A DNA stretch of 64,000 nucleotides from Adenophora triphylla var. japonica (Eukaryota; Streptophyta; Magnoliopsida; Asterales; Campanulaceae): assembly GCA_022495995.1 (NCBI GenBank), contig JAFEMH010003605.1, forward strand, positions 124,001 through 188,000, read 5' to 3'. Below the pieces are notes generated by a model, which saw only the letters and a list, made by a program, of their open reading frames with translations, searched no databases and had not been told where the DNA came from. The position numbers were made by a program, and so were the translations under genes. Positions 22,831-35,901 of the stretch are shown piece after piece. Each line of letters opens with the position of its first letter. The stretch's first letter is position 1.

Positions 22831-25068
22831 ATGGCGACCCGCCATCTCCTCAACCTCTCCCGTCGATCCCACAAACCGTTCATGCCACTTACCCAATTCT
22901 CGCGCTCAATTTCCTCTTCCCCTGCCACCGTCCCGGATTCCCCTTCCCCACCATCCCCGCCGCCCCCGACCGCCATGATCTACGACCGTCTCGCTGAACA
23001 AGTCAAATCAAAGCTCAGACGTCTCGAAAACCCGGATGAAAGATTCCTCAAATACACATCTCCTCACCCTACTGTTACAGATCACACTCCCATTCTTTCC
23101 GTCCCGGAGACTCGGGTCACCACCCTTCCTAATGGCCTTCGCGTCGCCACCGAGTCTCAACCCTGGTCCAAGACCGCCACCGTTGGTGTCTGGATCGACT
23201 CCGGGAGCAGGTTCGAGACGGATGAGATGAACGGCGTCGCGCATTTCCTCGAACACGTGATATTCAAGGGAACGGAGAGGAGGACGCGGAAGGCGTTGGA
23301 GGAGGAGATTGAGAATATGGGTGGGCATTTGAATGCGTGTACTTCGAGGGAGCAGACCACGTATTCTGCCAAAGTTGCCACTGAGAATGTCCCCAAGGCG
23401 CTTGATGTTTTGTCTGATATCTTGCAGAATTCTGCTTTTGAGGAGAGCTCGATTGATCGCGAACGCGAAAATATTCTCCGCGAATTGGAAGAGGTTTGTT
23501 CTCAGTTATGATCTTTAATTGATAATCGGGCTTGTTTATTGGTTGTTATTTCATTGTAATTCGCAAATGTAGCTGCTGAATTGAGTCTGGGATGCTTGTT
23601 GATTTGAAGCTCTAGGTACCGGCTGTGGCTGGTTAAGATACTTATTTGCTTGTAGTGCGTATTGCTATTTGCTGAAGTTCTGTTGAGACGGTTTAAGAAG
23701 TTAGTTAATCAAGCTAGTTTGCTTTCATAAAGGTTGAATCCTTTGAAACAAATGCGGGGTGTCATTGGAGTGAGCCTCATTCACCATGATCTGTCTTTTA
23801 GTCTGTATGTCTCTATAGCTTGTGAACTCCTAAGGTGGAGAACTATAGTTTTGAAAGATTATACAGTGAATTCATGTATCTGTTTACTTCGGACACTTTG
23901 GAAAAAGTGGCGATACGATTACCACGTGGATTAGTGCTTCAATTTGTTTAGACTTTATTTCCATTGATTTGGCACTTAAAATCACTTGGGTTACTTTGGG
24001 GGGCGGGGGAAGGGTATAGAAATTGGTAAGTGTCGGGTAGGGATTGCTGTTATCACAACTCCATTCATTAACTCAATAGTCCTTATTTAACCTGCAAAGA
24101 CCAGAGTTGCATATGATATTCAGAAAGCACAACGGTTGGTGTCAAGCATTAACACGAAGTTTTCTTTCTCGTTGTATTAAGAACACATAATAAGCAGTTT
24201 GTAACTTCCTTATAAGCATAATAGCTATAAAACATCCCATGATTGCTAAAATAATATCCGAAGATATCCTCTATGGTACACATATCTTTTATTTTCCTTT
24301 TAACCATCCATTTTCTCCTTTGCAAAAGTTCTGCTATTTCATATCTTTTGGTTTCCTGAAAATTAAGATAAGGTGATGTCCAACTGGTAGCCTCACAGTA
24401 AAACAGGTGGCACACTCTCTAGCACATCTTGACAATGAAACACGGTGTGTGTCATACTTGTAACAACGAAAAATAAAAAGGGCAACCTGGTGCTACAATA
24501 ACTCCCATTATGTGTGGGGTCCAGGGAAGGGCCGAACCCATATGTGCTTAATGTAGACAACCTTCTCTTACATTTAAATGCAAGAGGACGCTGCTCGAGC
24601 CTTTGACCTCTAACTCAGACTTAAAGTAATCCTAGGAAATTACTTAGCTTCTTATAGTTCTTACAGCCTATACATAACTTTCAATGATGAATTAGTCATC
24701 TCTTTTGATTTAGCAAATTTTAACACAATGCTGAGATGACAAGCCTCCTATTATAAGCCACAAACGTTAGCCTAAGGCGGAAATGAAGCACATGAATGTT
24801 CTCCCTCCAGCCTCCATCATAAAAAAAAAAAAAACACCACAATGAATGAGGCATATCAAACAAGTTCCATTCGGCACTTATCTAATTAGCCACATATGAA
24901 GAACAATGTTAATTGTGTGTAGATTTTATGGAAGTTACATAATAACTCAACAGAGTAGGTTGATTTTAAACAAGTTACCATGCCAGACAAGAAAGCAAGT
25001 GAATCAGCGATTGAGGGATAAATGGTGTCACTGTTTATAGATTAAAGTCTGGTTGTCAGATTTCCAAC

Positions 25069-25122
<54 letters not shown>

Positions 25123-28100
25123 CAGTGTGTTGCATGAGCAATGGATTCCTGTAAAGAAGAAAAGATACTTCCTTTTCTATTTTAGGGGTAATTCTGCAGT
25201 GGTGTGTGTGTGTGTGTGTGGTGGGGAAAGCCGGGGGATGGAGAGGGGAGGTTGGGAGAGGGTATAAATTATCTTCTGAAGCATTTAATCTTGGTCTTTG
25301 TTTCATAGTATGATTATGTTAAGTTAAAGCTACAAAGACTGATTGTTTCACTTTCTGGCATTTTTTGCAGGCGGGGGGACAAACTAAAGAAGTAGTATTT
25401 GACCAGTTACATGCTACTGCTTTCCAATATACTCCTCTGGGCAGAACCATTATTGGCCCTGCTGAAAACATCAAGAAAATATCAAAAAAGGAGATTCAGG
25501 ATTACATTTCAACCCACTATGCTACCCACAGAATGGTACTCAAGAGCAATTTTCTTTTTCCTAGTTAGGTTTAGCTGATGATTTATTGCTATTGCTCATA
25601 AGTCATAAGATGGCTTCGAATTTTTTTGTTTTTTCCCATTGTGACATGCGTTTGTCTGTACGGCTTCAGGTAATATCTGCGGCTGGAGCTGTTAAGCATG
25701 AAGACATTGTTGAGCAAGTGAAGAAATTGTTCACAAAACTGTCAGCTAATCCAATCACCACATCTCAGTTAGTTGCAAAAGAACCTGCAATATTTACCGG
25801 TTCCGAGGTGCGTGCTCACATTGGGCGGCTTGCTATAGATATTCACTTAGTATTCTTGATAATAGTAATACTAATCTTTTTGAATATGATTTGTGAAACT
25901 ATCAGGTTCGGGCTGTTGATGATTATGTGCCTCTTGCTCGATTTGCTGTTGCTTTCAATGGCACGTCATGGACAGATCCAGATTCTGTCGCGTTAATGGT
26001 CATACAACAAATGCTTGGATCATGGGATAAAAATGCAGGAGAAGGAAAGAATATGGGGTCGGTGTTTCTTCTTTAGCCTTTACAAAAGCTTTTATATAAT
26101 ATGAGCATACACTGGTAAATCATTGACATGGCTTTAAGCTCCTTCTTTTATCTTTTTTCTTTTTGCCCGAAAAAATTGTTCACCTCATGTTGCTTGTCTT
26201 CAATCAAACTCCCTCAATCCCCCCAAAAAAAAACTCTCCTACTTTGACTTTTAACTCAATTAAACTTTGACAAAAAAAAGTGAAACTGTAATGATTCTCT
26301 TGAAATTCCAAAAGTTGTTATTGATTCACTATTAAGAATACTATCAATAACTATTTTTATAAATTCACGAGGATAATTAGAATTTTATAAATATTTGGTC
26401 AAAGTTCAAAGGAATTGACCATAAAAGTGAAAGTAAGACATTTTTTTTTGTGTTTGGGGAGGGGGGAGAAGGATTGTTGGTTACAGTTCCTCATGGTTTA
26501 CTAGGCCACTTTATCCAACCCTTTTAGAGATCTTTTTTGGCTGTCAATAATTTGCCATATAGCGTGTATTCTTTCAATAAGATCTCTCATGGAGGATTAA
26601 ATTTACTTGAGACATCTATGCGTTGTTTGAAAATCTGGAACAGCTCCGAGCTTGCACAGAGGGTTGCAATTAATGAACTAGCTGAGAGCATGACGGCTTT
26701 CAATACCAGTTACAAAGACACGGGGCTTTTCGGTGTCTATGCTGTTGCCGAGGTGAGCTGATGAAGCTTTAATTTGGTTTTCTTAACCTCTCCATAGGCT
26801 GAATAAATTTGTTGTTTCTAAGAAATGTATATTTGGTTTACCTTATTTCTGCTTTGTTACTAAGGAGTATATATGCAATTTGAACAATAAATGTAGGAAG
26901 AAAAGTTCAAGAATTTCAATCTCCTCTTAAGGAGAAATATGTAATTGTGTGTTCAGGTATGCTCATGCCTAACCAAATTGGAGAGTTGTTACACTTTATA
27001 CATGTATTTTAAACAAAGTCTGTGCAAGATACGTGTGAAGAGAAAAAGGGAGAGCTTATCTTACGGGTTAGAATTGATTGAACAGATCGTGAGTTAGTGG
27101 TTGCTAGCTTTAAGGCCAAAGCTAAGTGGCATTAATATTATGAATTTATGTGGCAGATAGGCGTAATGCGCTCTGAATCTAACCTCACTAGATCTGTACT
27201 GTCGGAAAATATATACTTTTCATTCAAATAGACGGTTCCGTTACCTTTCTGAAAGAGTTTGTTTCTCTGTTTCGTTGTCTTTTTCTGTATCCATTGTCAA
27301 ATCATCTCAGTATCACTTAGCAGATATATACTCCCGAAGAGAAAATGACACTCATTTTGGAAAGGGTTATAGATCAAGGCTAGTCTGCATTGTTTCAGTG
27401 ACCTTAGTTCTTCACAGGGTTTGCAGCATCTTGAATCACGATATCAAGATTCTTTGACAATTGTAAGATCTAATTGTGAAGCAATGTGCCCTTTAACTCC
27501 AAGTGATAACTGTTAAAAGCAATTTTTGGTTGTTCATATACACTGCCTCCATTCCGCTCAAAGACTCCAACATTTTGAGTGTTAGAAAGAGTTTCTATTG
27601 ACACCCTATGTTAAGGATTATAATAGTATTTTAAATTTTAATCTTATTTTTTATTTAAGGTTAGTATAAAGAATTAATTTGGTGCACCTGAAGAGATTGT
27701 AGGACTCTTTGAGCATAATGAAGGGAAAATAATTCTATGTCTGTATATCCTTCACCCCTACTTTCTGGATTTGAGTCAGTCATTGCAAACTGACTTTTGA
27801 AATAAATGCTTCAGCTTTCCCTGTGCTTTTCCCTATGTTTCAACCGTGCAAGATAAATTAAGATTTTGACATTACTGTTCAGTGTTCAGTCTCGTAGGTG
27901 CTATCATCTGATACAGATCAAGTTTCACTGTTCTGATTGCTTGTTTTATTTTCCTCAGCCGAGTTGCTTGGATGATTTAGCGTATGTAATAATGCTTGAG
28001 GTATCCAAATTATGTTACCGTGTTTCAGAAGCTGATGTTATTCGTGCTCGTAATCAGGTAACAGCGCTGCTCCTTGCTTGACGATATTGCCTAAGTTTTT

Positions 28101-31100
28101 ATTTTCTTTTCTTAACAATGGTTTAAACTAGGTAAGGCCTGTTGTCAAATCGCTAGTCCTAGTTTTTATCAACTTTATTTTGCCTCAGGAGGATTCTTAT
28201 AGATATATCAAGTACGGATGATGACCACTTTAACTGAACTTAGACAAATTTGTTTACATGTATTTGATATTAAGTACTCCCTCTGTCCCTAAATGAATGC
28301 CCAAAAAAATTTCAAATTTGCTCTTGATCAAGGGCAAATTTGAAATTTTTTGGACATTCATTTAGGGACGGAGGGAGTACCAACATACTGGTACCATATA
28401 GTTGCTTGTAGCATAGATATCTCTATGAATTGGTGTAATTTGTTTACTGCTTGTACATTTCCATAATTATGATGTTTTCCTAAAATCAAAATCTGCTCTT
28501 CAGCATCTTGAACTAGCATTTAGCGGGTATTGTTAAAAGATCATCAGTTCCTAGTGAAATCGATGTAGCAGTAGTGTGTTGGAAAACCAGATTCTTCACT
28601 TGGTCCTATATTTGAGATTCTGTTCTGAAGTGATAGTCAATCTACTTGTAAACCTTTTCATAGCAGTTACGTCATCAGTTCACTGTGGTAGACTAGGAGC
28701 TCGTCCAGTGCACAGTTTAAGAAACGGAGAGTTCTAAAAATGGAGCAATTCTTAAAATGGAGCTTTCTAAAACAGAGCATTTGTTTTAGAAATGTGTTTG
28801 GTACATCATTTTAAAATGCTATTTTTGAATTTAAATATTCATATACAATTACATTTTAACCCTTTATTATCTCTTTTAAAGATATAAATAATGATGGGCT
28901 ATTCAGTTGTTCAACACTTGTGTAAAAGGATAATAATAGACCATTCAGCTGTTCAACACTTGTGTAAAAACTAAACCAAACAAACAAACAAAAAAAAGTT
29001 TTTTTTAGAATTTCCCCGGTCTGTTATCTCCTCTTTCTCTCTGCTTTACCATACCACTAACCCCTTTTTTCCCTTCCCCACCGACCCTCCCCTTCTATCA
29101 CTTTCCCAATCTTCATTCCTTCTTTTTTTCCAGCAATTCTTTCTAATCCCCTCCAAACTTCATAATATTCATTTGGATTTATCAGGTAAGTTAATTATTG
29201 ATCGTAACTATGATTTTCTTCTAGTTCTTTTCCTTGTTTCATTTTCCAATTTTGATTTCTCTCCCTTCCTCTCACTTTTGTTCTCTCAATATAACCACTC
29301 TGTTATCCACCCTTATAGTAATGGCCATGAAAATATCTGTCATATTCTTCGATCCTCCTTCTACAGAAACCATGTTCTTCCATGAATCTTCTCTTCATCT
29401 GGATGAATCTCTTCTTCATCTACTACGTAACTTATCAGATGAGTATTCTAACCTTCAAATACATATTTAAAGTCCATTGTCATTCCTCCTCTTCTTCTCA
29501 TTATTTACATTGGCACAGATCCAATAATTTCGAATCTGAAACTCCATTTTCTTCCCCAAAATAAAGGCTAATTTGGTCCACATCATTTATTTGTAGCGTT
29601 CTATTTTTTTCCATTTAAGAAGCCGCTACAATTTTGAGCGTTCAAAACGGAGATTCCGTTACAAAACGGAGTCAGAATTGGACGCGCAATTGAGACACTT
29701 ATAAGGAAGAAACACCCATTTTGATTTCCGTTTAAGACCGTAATGTGGTACCAGACAGGGCCTAGATTGGCTTGTTCTGCCCTTTGTACCTCCATATTCT
29801 GCTGACTATGGTTTGACTATGAATTTGAGTTGGAGATGGAAGCTTTCTTTCTTTTTTCTCAATCTTTATTTGTATAAATTTGGAAATAACTACAAACCAC
29901 TGTCCTACTTAAACCAGGGAGACAAAATTTTCCACCGCGGTGCAGCCTGGAAAAACCCCTGAATTGCCTCTTCGATTTATCCTTTACTATAATGATACCA
30001 CACACTTCCCTGTGAAATATTAGGGTCAGTCTTGCTATACAATGATTGTCTTTTCATTTTTCTGGTTTTCCACTGCATCGGAAGTACAACCCGAAGTCCG
30101 GTCAAGCCACCTTTTTTTGGTTCATAGGACTTGAATATTGATGTTGCATTGGTGCTAGACTACTGCCCCCAAGTCTTTCCTTCACTCTCTGTAATAAGAA
30201 AACATGTAATAAAATAAAGAGTTAAAATTTTCAGCCTCAGAGAGCATCAGTTCCTGAATTTGTCCCAAACTAGTTTGATAGTTTTATTATTGTAAAATAG
30301 AAGTCATTTGGTATCATTGCAGTGTTTCTATCTACTCAGTCTGGTTTCATTGCATTGCCTGCTAATCAATTTATCTATTTTTTAAATTCCGATTATCAAG
30401 GGTACCTGCCATCCTTACTCTTCTTCAATCATCTCCTGTATTCCAATATCGTGAAGGTTCTATGCCAAACGCACGGTTAACATAGTTCTGAATCTCATCT
30501 TCTGTATCATTTCACTCTGTGTCATTTATATAAATCGAGGAGTACTTTGTTTCTTGGTGGCACTTTGCTTCACTGACCCTAACGTTTATATGGTGAAAAA
30601 AGTACTCTCCCAACATCACAAAATTATAATTCTATTTGTCAAGGAAAACATTTTTAAATTATAGCTTTACTTGTTTGTACCTCCTTGAAATTGCACTAAA
30701 ACTGTATCCTCTTTTAGAAACGAGACTATTCTTTTAGGACAAACCAAAATAGGAAGTGGGACTACTTCTTTGCGACCGAGTGAGTATTTAATTGAAGTGG
30801 ATAGGATGTTAAAAAAGAGAGTGGACAGATGAAAACTGAAAAAAAAAAGCCTTGTATTTCTGTACTTTCAACTCTAGTAGATTTGATTTACACATGGTGC
30901 AATGAGCCTGTATATGCCTTTATCATATCGATTGTATGCTTTTGGACATGTCATGTTCTGACACTTTTCTGATGCTAGGAATGCTTAATTTTTGCTGTCT
31001 AATAGTCATTTTTGGTTCTGTGTATGTGATTCTAGAGTTATATGGCTAACCATGTGTTGTTCTTTTAGCTGAAATCTTCTTTGCTTCTCCGCCTTGATGG

Positions 31101-33610
31101 AACGAGTTCAGTTGCTGAAGACATCGGACGACAGGTATGTCAGATATAGTTAATAGTCCCTCTGTCCCAAAATGAATGTCCAAAAAATTTTCAAGTTTGC
31201 TCTTGATCAAGAGCAAATTTGAATTTTTTTGGACATTCATTTTGGGACAGAGGTAGTAGTTCACAGCCCATATAACTCCAGAATTAGTACGTAAGCAAAT
31301 AGTAGAATGCTTGTGCTTAGTTTCTTGTTGTGGGTTGATGCTCTTTGTTCTCACGATCAAATTATCTTTTTGGCCCATAAAGAGCTCGGATGAAGCCATC
31401 TTACTGTGTCATTATTGCCCAGCATAAATAGAGCCATCCATAGCATTTTGCATTAAATTGGGTGAAAGCTTATCATTTTATGTGTTAACTAAACTACTCG
31501 TAAATTATAGCACTATTCATGTATACCGACTACCGTCTTCATGAATCCCGCTTGGCTGATTCTATGTTGAAGTAAGCATCAACTTTCTCTATTACTCTTG
31601 TGGTATAGTCCAATTAGGGAGATTACACTCGGACAGTGACAGAGCCAGAAATTTTTAACAGGAGCCCAAAATATATACTCCCTCCGTCCCAACAATTACT
31701 TCCACTTTTTTAAAAATCACGCAAATTAAGGAAATGGGAGGGAAGTAAAGATGTTGTGAGTGTAATTTGAAAATAGGAGAGAGAATGAGTGGAGGGAATA
31801 GTAAATTATAATAGTGTTGTGAGTATTAAAATAATGAGGAGAGAGAATGAGTGGAGGAAATAGTAAAGATTCCTTTACCAAAAAAGGAAAGTGGAAGCTA
31901 TTAGCGGGACACTCAAAATGGCAAAAAGGGAAGCTCTTATTGGGACGGAGGGAGTATATATTTTTTTCACTAATTAAAGGGGAGAGGCCCAGAGGGTTGG
32001 AGCATTTTTCTCTTCACATAAACGGGGACAAAAATTCATTGATTGCACTAAATCCCTGATTTTGAAGATATTTGACAAAAGTCACACTACTATTTTGTTT
32101 GTTTTTCAAATCAAATTGGGGCAGCTGCACCCATTCCCATTGTTGTAGCTCCTCTAGTGCACTTGGAGAAGCTGGTAGGATCAAAGTTTGTTTGGGGTGC
32201 TAATGGAAACATACGCTGTCTGAATATGATGTAGCACAAAATAGCTAAGGTTAAATCTACATAGCTCATAGTTTATGTGTTTGAGTTAGGAAGTGAGAAG
32301 TCGGTGGTTAATAAGGGTATTATTTACCAAGGTTAATATTGGCTAGCTCCTATCTTAGGCCTATTGCCTCCAGATGCTTCCCCCCTCCCCCACCCCACCA
32401 AAAAAAAGAAGAAGAGGAAGAAGCAGCGACTACATGTATCTGCAGTAAAGTGAACAATTGTTTCATTGCTCTATTGAGGTTAATTGCTTTTTTTTAGGTG
32501 GTTGTTATTGTGAGATGGCTATAAAACTTGTTTAATTATCGTAATGTACTAATAAAAAAAAAGTATCGTAATGAAAATTTAAAACTTGATATTGATACAC
32601 CGTTATAAATACTGGCAATAACAATTTTTAGATGTTCGTTAGGATAATTACTTAAACCTGAAATTATTGCACAAAGTACCTTCGTGTTAACAACGAAAAA
32701 ATTAGAAAGATCATTTCGAGACGGAGGGAGTATATGTCATTAAGCTTGTCTTTGATTATTTTTCTTATGTCATAAAAAGAATTGCTTTAGTCAGACAAGA
32801 TACACTAATTAATGGCGCACAAAAAATAGTGAAACCAAATATGTCTCGAAGATGCATTTAACTGACATTTACTTCCTGGTTCTTTACATTTGCTTAGTCT
32901 GTATGAATGGTACCGCTCTGCATATAAGCATGATGCTATACCAATATACATCTGCCCAGTTTTAAGTGGGGGGCTCTTTTTCTTCCTGCAGCTAATTACG
33001 TATGGCCGAAGAATTCCACCCGCTGAGTTATTTGCTAGGATTGATGCGGTTGATGTGAGCACTATCAAACGTGCAGCTAATCGTTTTATATTTGACCAGG
33101 TAATCTCAATCTATATTTTCTTGCACACTAGTTATAGCATGTTATATACCCTTTCCATCTCAAAATGAATGTCTCATTTTAACAAAAAAAATTGTCTGAA
33201 ATGAATGTCATTTTTTTTTGGTGAAATTGCTTAAAGCTCCTTGGCAATCCTAATGTTCAAATTTTACTCTTGTACTAATAATGTTATGTCGTGATATCTT
33301 TATATGTATATATGCTACAAAAAAATGCTTAAATGTCAACTTTCTTAAATTTTCCATTAACTAAAAAAATGGATATTTATTTTGAGACGGAGGAGGTAAT
33401 ATTTTTGTCAATGAGGTTTCCTTACTGCATAAGTGCACATTGTACATAAGACCCTGTCACCAAGAAACATGCTCCTTAAGGCTCTGAACGATTCAGACCT
33501 TTATTTGTTTCTTATTATTGCAGGACGTGGCAATTGCAGCCGTGGGGCCAATCAAGTACTTGCCTGACTATAACTGGTTCCGTCGCAGGACATACATGCT
33601 TCGATACTAG
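22831..33610 (+). CDS. Mitochondrial-processing peptidase subunit beta (complete, 9 exons)
   Basis: Exons by my reading: 22831-23493, 25371-25535, 25670-25807, 25906-26057, 26644-26752, 27959-28057, 31069-31134, 32992-33099, 33524-33610. All use GT-AG and join in frame to 528 aa, the usual plant length. The N-terminus ([15 protein letters not shown]...) is a basic, Ser-rich mitochondrial presequence. The M16 motif HFLEH (residues 138-142) is intact and E218 stands 75 residues after it, as in yeast MPP-beta, giving the HxxEH(x75)E zinc site. Later blocks [27 protein letters not shown] and [14 protein letters not shown] match the family. In plants this subunit also forms core protein 1 of the bc1 complex and removes import presequences in the inner membrane. 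Introns are swollen by MITEs, a SINE and simple repeats. Confidence 0.97.
24475..24660 (-). mobile_element. SINE in intron 1 of the peptidase gene (minus strand)
   Basis: Read on the minus strand it has a degenerate B box (GGCTCGAGCAG), then CCTCTTGCAT...AAGGTTGTCTACA, GGCCCTTCCCTGGACCCC and AGCACCAGGTTGCCCTTTTT. That string of phrases is characteristic of common plant tRNA-derived SINEs. The 5' head and target duplication are not clear. Confidence 0.7.
25072..25117. repeat. (TA)n microsatellite in intron 1
   Basis: An uninterrupted TA run; a short (GT)n follows at about 25200-25220. Confidence 0.95.
26209..26467. mobile_element. Diverged Stowaway MITE in peptidase intron 4
   Basis: The ends CTCCCTCAATCCCCCC... 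and ...GGGGAGGGGGGAG are in inverted orientation. Subterminal TACTTTGACTTTTAACTC pairs with AAGTGAAAGTAAG. Assignment is by similarity only. Confidence 0.5.
27541..27729. mobile_element. Diverged Stowaway MITE in peptidase intron 5
   Basis: The left end CACTGCCTCCATTCCGCTCAAAGACTCC pairs with the right end GGACTCTTTGAGCATAATGAAGG. The ends are eroded. Confidence 0.5.
28277..28377. mobile_element. Stowaway MITE, 101 bp, near-perfect palindrome
   Basis: CTCCCTCTGTCCCTAAATGA at the left pairs with TCATTTAGGGACGGAGGGAG at the right, with TA duplicated on both sides. Almost the whole element is an inverted repeat around TTGATCAAG. It lies in intron 6. Confidence 0.93.
28691..29765. mobile_element. 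Candidate TIR element in peptidase intron 6
   Basis: The left end AGGAGCTCGTCCAGTGCACA...AAACGGAGAG resembles the reverse complement of the right end, AGGCCCTGTCTGGTACCACA...AAACGGA. The body contains AACGGAG repeats and CT-rich, UTR-like DNA (29000-29570), possibly captured. No clear target duplication or transposase, so the limits are tentative. Confidence 0.3.
31156..31254. mobile_element. Stowaway MITE in peptidase intron 7
   Basis: It is the same small family as 28277-28377: GTCCCTCTGTCCCAAAATGA on the left, TCATTTTGGGACAGAGG on the right, with a central TTGATCAAG. The outermost bases have decayed. Confidence 0.85.
31678..31954. mobile_element. Stowaway MITE, 277 bp, in peptidase intron 7
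   Basis: CTCCCTCCGTCCCAACAATTA at the left pairs with TTATTGGGACGGAGGGAG at the right; TA is duplicated on both sides. It sits inside an older repeat whose flanks (GACAGAGCCAGAAATTTTTAA... and AGGGGAGAGGCCCAGAGG) look like a degraded common plant repeat. Confidence 0.92.
33149..33396. mobile_element. Diverged Stowaway MITE in the last peptidase intron
   Basis: CCCTTTCCATCTCAAAATGAATG on the left pairs with TATTTATTTTGAGACGGAGGAGG on the right. Confidence 0.7.
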
Positions 33611-34316
33611 GCTGCTATCTTTTTGTGGCGTATCAATTATTTATTTTTGTATTCATTGTTCATAAGAAGGTATGAACTTCATGGAGATTGGTGTAGGGTT
33701 AGCAGAGAGATCTGCAAGTGTTGGAAAAGCATGGTTCCTTTCAAATGAGAATAAAGAAGCTAGGGCTTTATGCATTAGCCTACAGGCCCTACACAAGTTG
33801 AGTCTTGCATATATAAAGTACTATCCTTGATGGGTTTTTGGTTCTCATCCCATCTAGATCATTGTGGCATTGATTTTTTTTTTTTTTTTTTAATTTTATT
33901 ATTAATTATATCTGTTGGGGGGGGGGGGGGGGTAAACCATGCTTTAATTGGTATAAATTTTATCAATTCTATTGAGAATTGCTGATTTTTTTGGTTTATA
34001 TAAATTGATAAATTTTATCAATTTTATATAAAGTATCTCATTCATTCATTAGCCCAGAATGAAGAACCTCTTGCATATATAAAGTACTGTCTTTGCCAAA
34101 AACACGTCCTTTCAATGGAGCCCAAGAAATGGCCACAGGAGATTTTGCTTCCCATCTCTACCCAACATTTGGAAAATGTCTGTTTGCGCTGGAATTTAAT
34201 CTCGGCCTACCACGAGTCCGATTGAAAAGAATTCAGACTGCTTTCGCTGCTTTGCCAGATTCGGCTACAAGCAACCACTGTTTCAAAGTAACGACTTCAG
34301 TCCGTATTGCAAAATA
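33611..34316 (+). other. Peptidase 3' UTR and downstream DNA
   Basis: An AATAAA poly(A) signal lies at 33750-33755, about 140 bp after the stop, and fits the end of the peptidase transcript. A G16 run (33917-33932) and an AT-rich stretch with short TTTATCAATT repeats follow. No further gene is seen before the next MITE. Confidence 0.55.
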
Positions 34317-34511
34317 CTTCCTCCGTCCCATAAACAAACGCTACTTCTTTCCCCTTCATGCATCTCGTAACAAATGTTACTATCCCAAAATGTCAACTTT
34401 CAAATACCACTATTTTGTTCAATGGGATCAACTTGCACACTCACGACAACACGACACGACAACACGTGCAATCAATTTAATTTGGTAACATTTGTTATGG
34501 TACGTGGGGAG
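34317..34511. mobile_element. Stowaway-like MITE
   Basis: CTTCCTCCGTCCCATAAACAAA pairs with TTTGTTATGGTACGTGGGGAG; TA occurs on both sides. 34512-35322 is otherwise AT-rich and probably holds the 3' end of the RBR transcript (see that entry). Confidence 0.7.
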
Positions 34512-35323
34512 TAAACATTTGAACTTCTTTAAACCATGAAACACGATTTGTGGTGTCAAAACAATGAGATCGAGTACTTCATCCAACATTGAAGAGAGTG
34601 TATCGTTAGGGTTGAAATAATGCAATATCTGCAGGACAGAAAAATTGGTTCTAAAAAATTATTTTGAAAGAAAAAAAAATCATTTTCATTTTCATAAACG
34701 TTTTTTTTTTTGTTCTTCTCCTCTCCACTGCAGAAATTACACCCGTGCGACTGCACCATTTACAGCATAGGATCTTATCTCGTAATTGAGAAGGGCATTT
34801 GAGTACAAACCACAAACAATTGATATAGGAAACCTTTATAAAATGTAAAAATCGCATAAAATTGCATCCGTCCCAAAAGAATGTCTCAAAAAGAGTACTT
34901 AAACGACCATCATATAAAAACCTAAGTTGTTCAACAATCTTCGCCCTAGTATTCTATTGTTAGACTAACATAAGCCTGCAGTTACAGACAGTCATTTCAC
35001 GAGACCTATACAGCAAAATAAGTTTAGTTATCCATCCTTGTCGCAGCAACGTTCCTTCCTGCAAATGGACCTGTTGCATTATCAACATCATTCATCAGCT
35101 TGCAGCTAAAGAAATTACTCTGCCCGTGATAATTCTACTTATCCTCGCCTCGTAGAAAGATTGAAGATAAAAAGGCTACACAAATTTTTCAGAAAGTTAT
35201 GGTTTATATGTATTTTTGTGATTATCAGCGTAAAAATGGGAATAGTATACACACACACACATTCAACTGCATAATGGACCTGCAGCCATTATGCAGTTGA
35301 ATGTTGCTTAATCAAGATACATA

Positions 35324-35599
35324 CTCCCTCCGTCCATCATACTAAATGTTACTTATTTCCTTTATGGGCGTCCGATAACAAATGTTACTATCCAATAATG
35401 GAGACTTTGATGATACTTCTTTAGTAATGAGACACACTTGTCACACTCACAACACCAATCTACTAACTATTCTCTACCCCACTTACTTTCTCCTACTTTA
35501 TATTTCATACTCACAACATCTACTCCCCTATTAATACTTTTTCTTAATTCACGTGCATTCAATTATTTTAGTAACATTTGTTTTGAAGGGGGGGGGGAG
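35324..35599. mobile_element. Stowaway MITE, 276 bp
   Basis: The left end is CTCCCTCCGTCCATCATACT. The right end is a G-run followed by GGGGGGAG. Subterminal ACTAAATGTTACT pairs with AGTAACATTTGTT, and TA flanks both ends (35322-35323, 35600-35601). It lies near the 3' end of the RBR gene. Confidence 0.85.
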
Positions 35600-35901
35600 T
35601 ATACATACTTTGACAAGTTCATTCTTTCCCGACATCAAATGTGCAATTTACACACTCCAAGCAAACATTCGCTAGAAAAGTGTCAAGAATCCTAATTTTA
35701 AATCCATCAAACATCTGATATACACCAAACGGGCAATACACACTGTATTTCTAAGTGATTGTTTTCAGTTTTCACACCAAACGGGCAATACACACTGTAT
35801 AACTCATCTACAATCAGTTAGCGACAAAACAAAACCAAAACGGACACTCAATTGGGAAAGTATGTAGTACCAATGTCTCCAGGATGGATACTTACCAAGC
35901 T

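Noticed and set aside
32707..32732. Isolated GAGACGGAGGGAGTA
   Set aside because: It looks like one Stowaway end, but I could not find a partner end, so no element is called.
34093..34488. 131-aa ORF downstream of the peptidase gene
   Set aside because: It overlaps a Stowaway MITE and has no recognisable domain.
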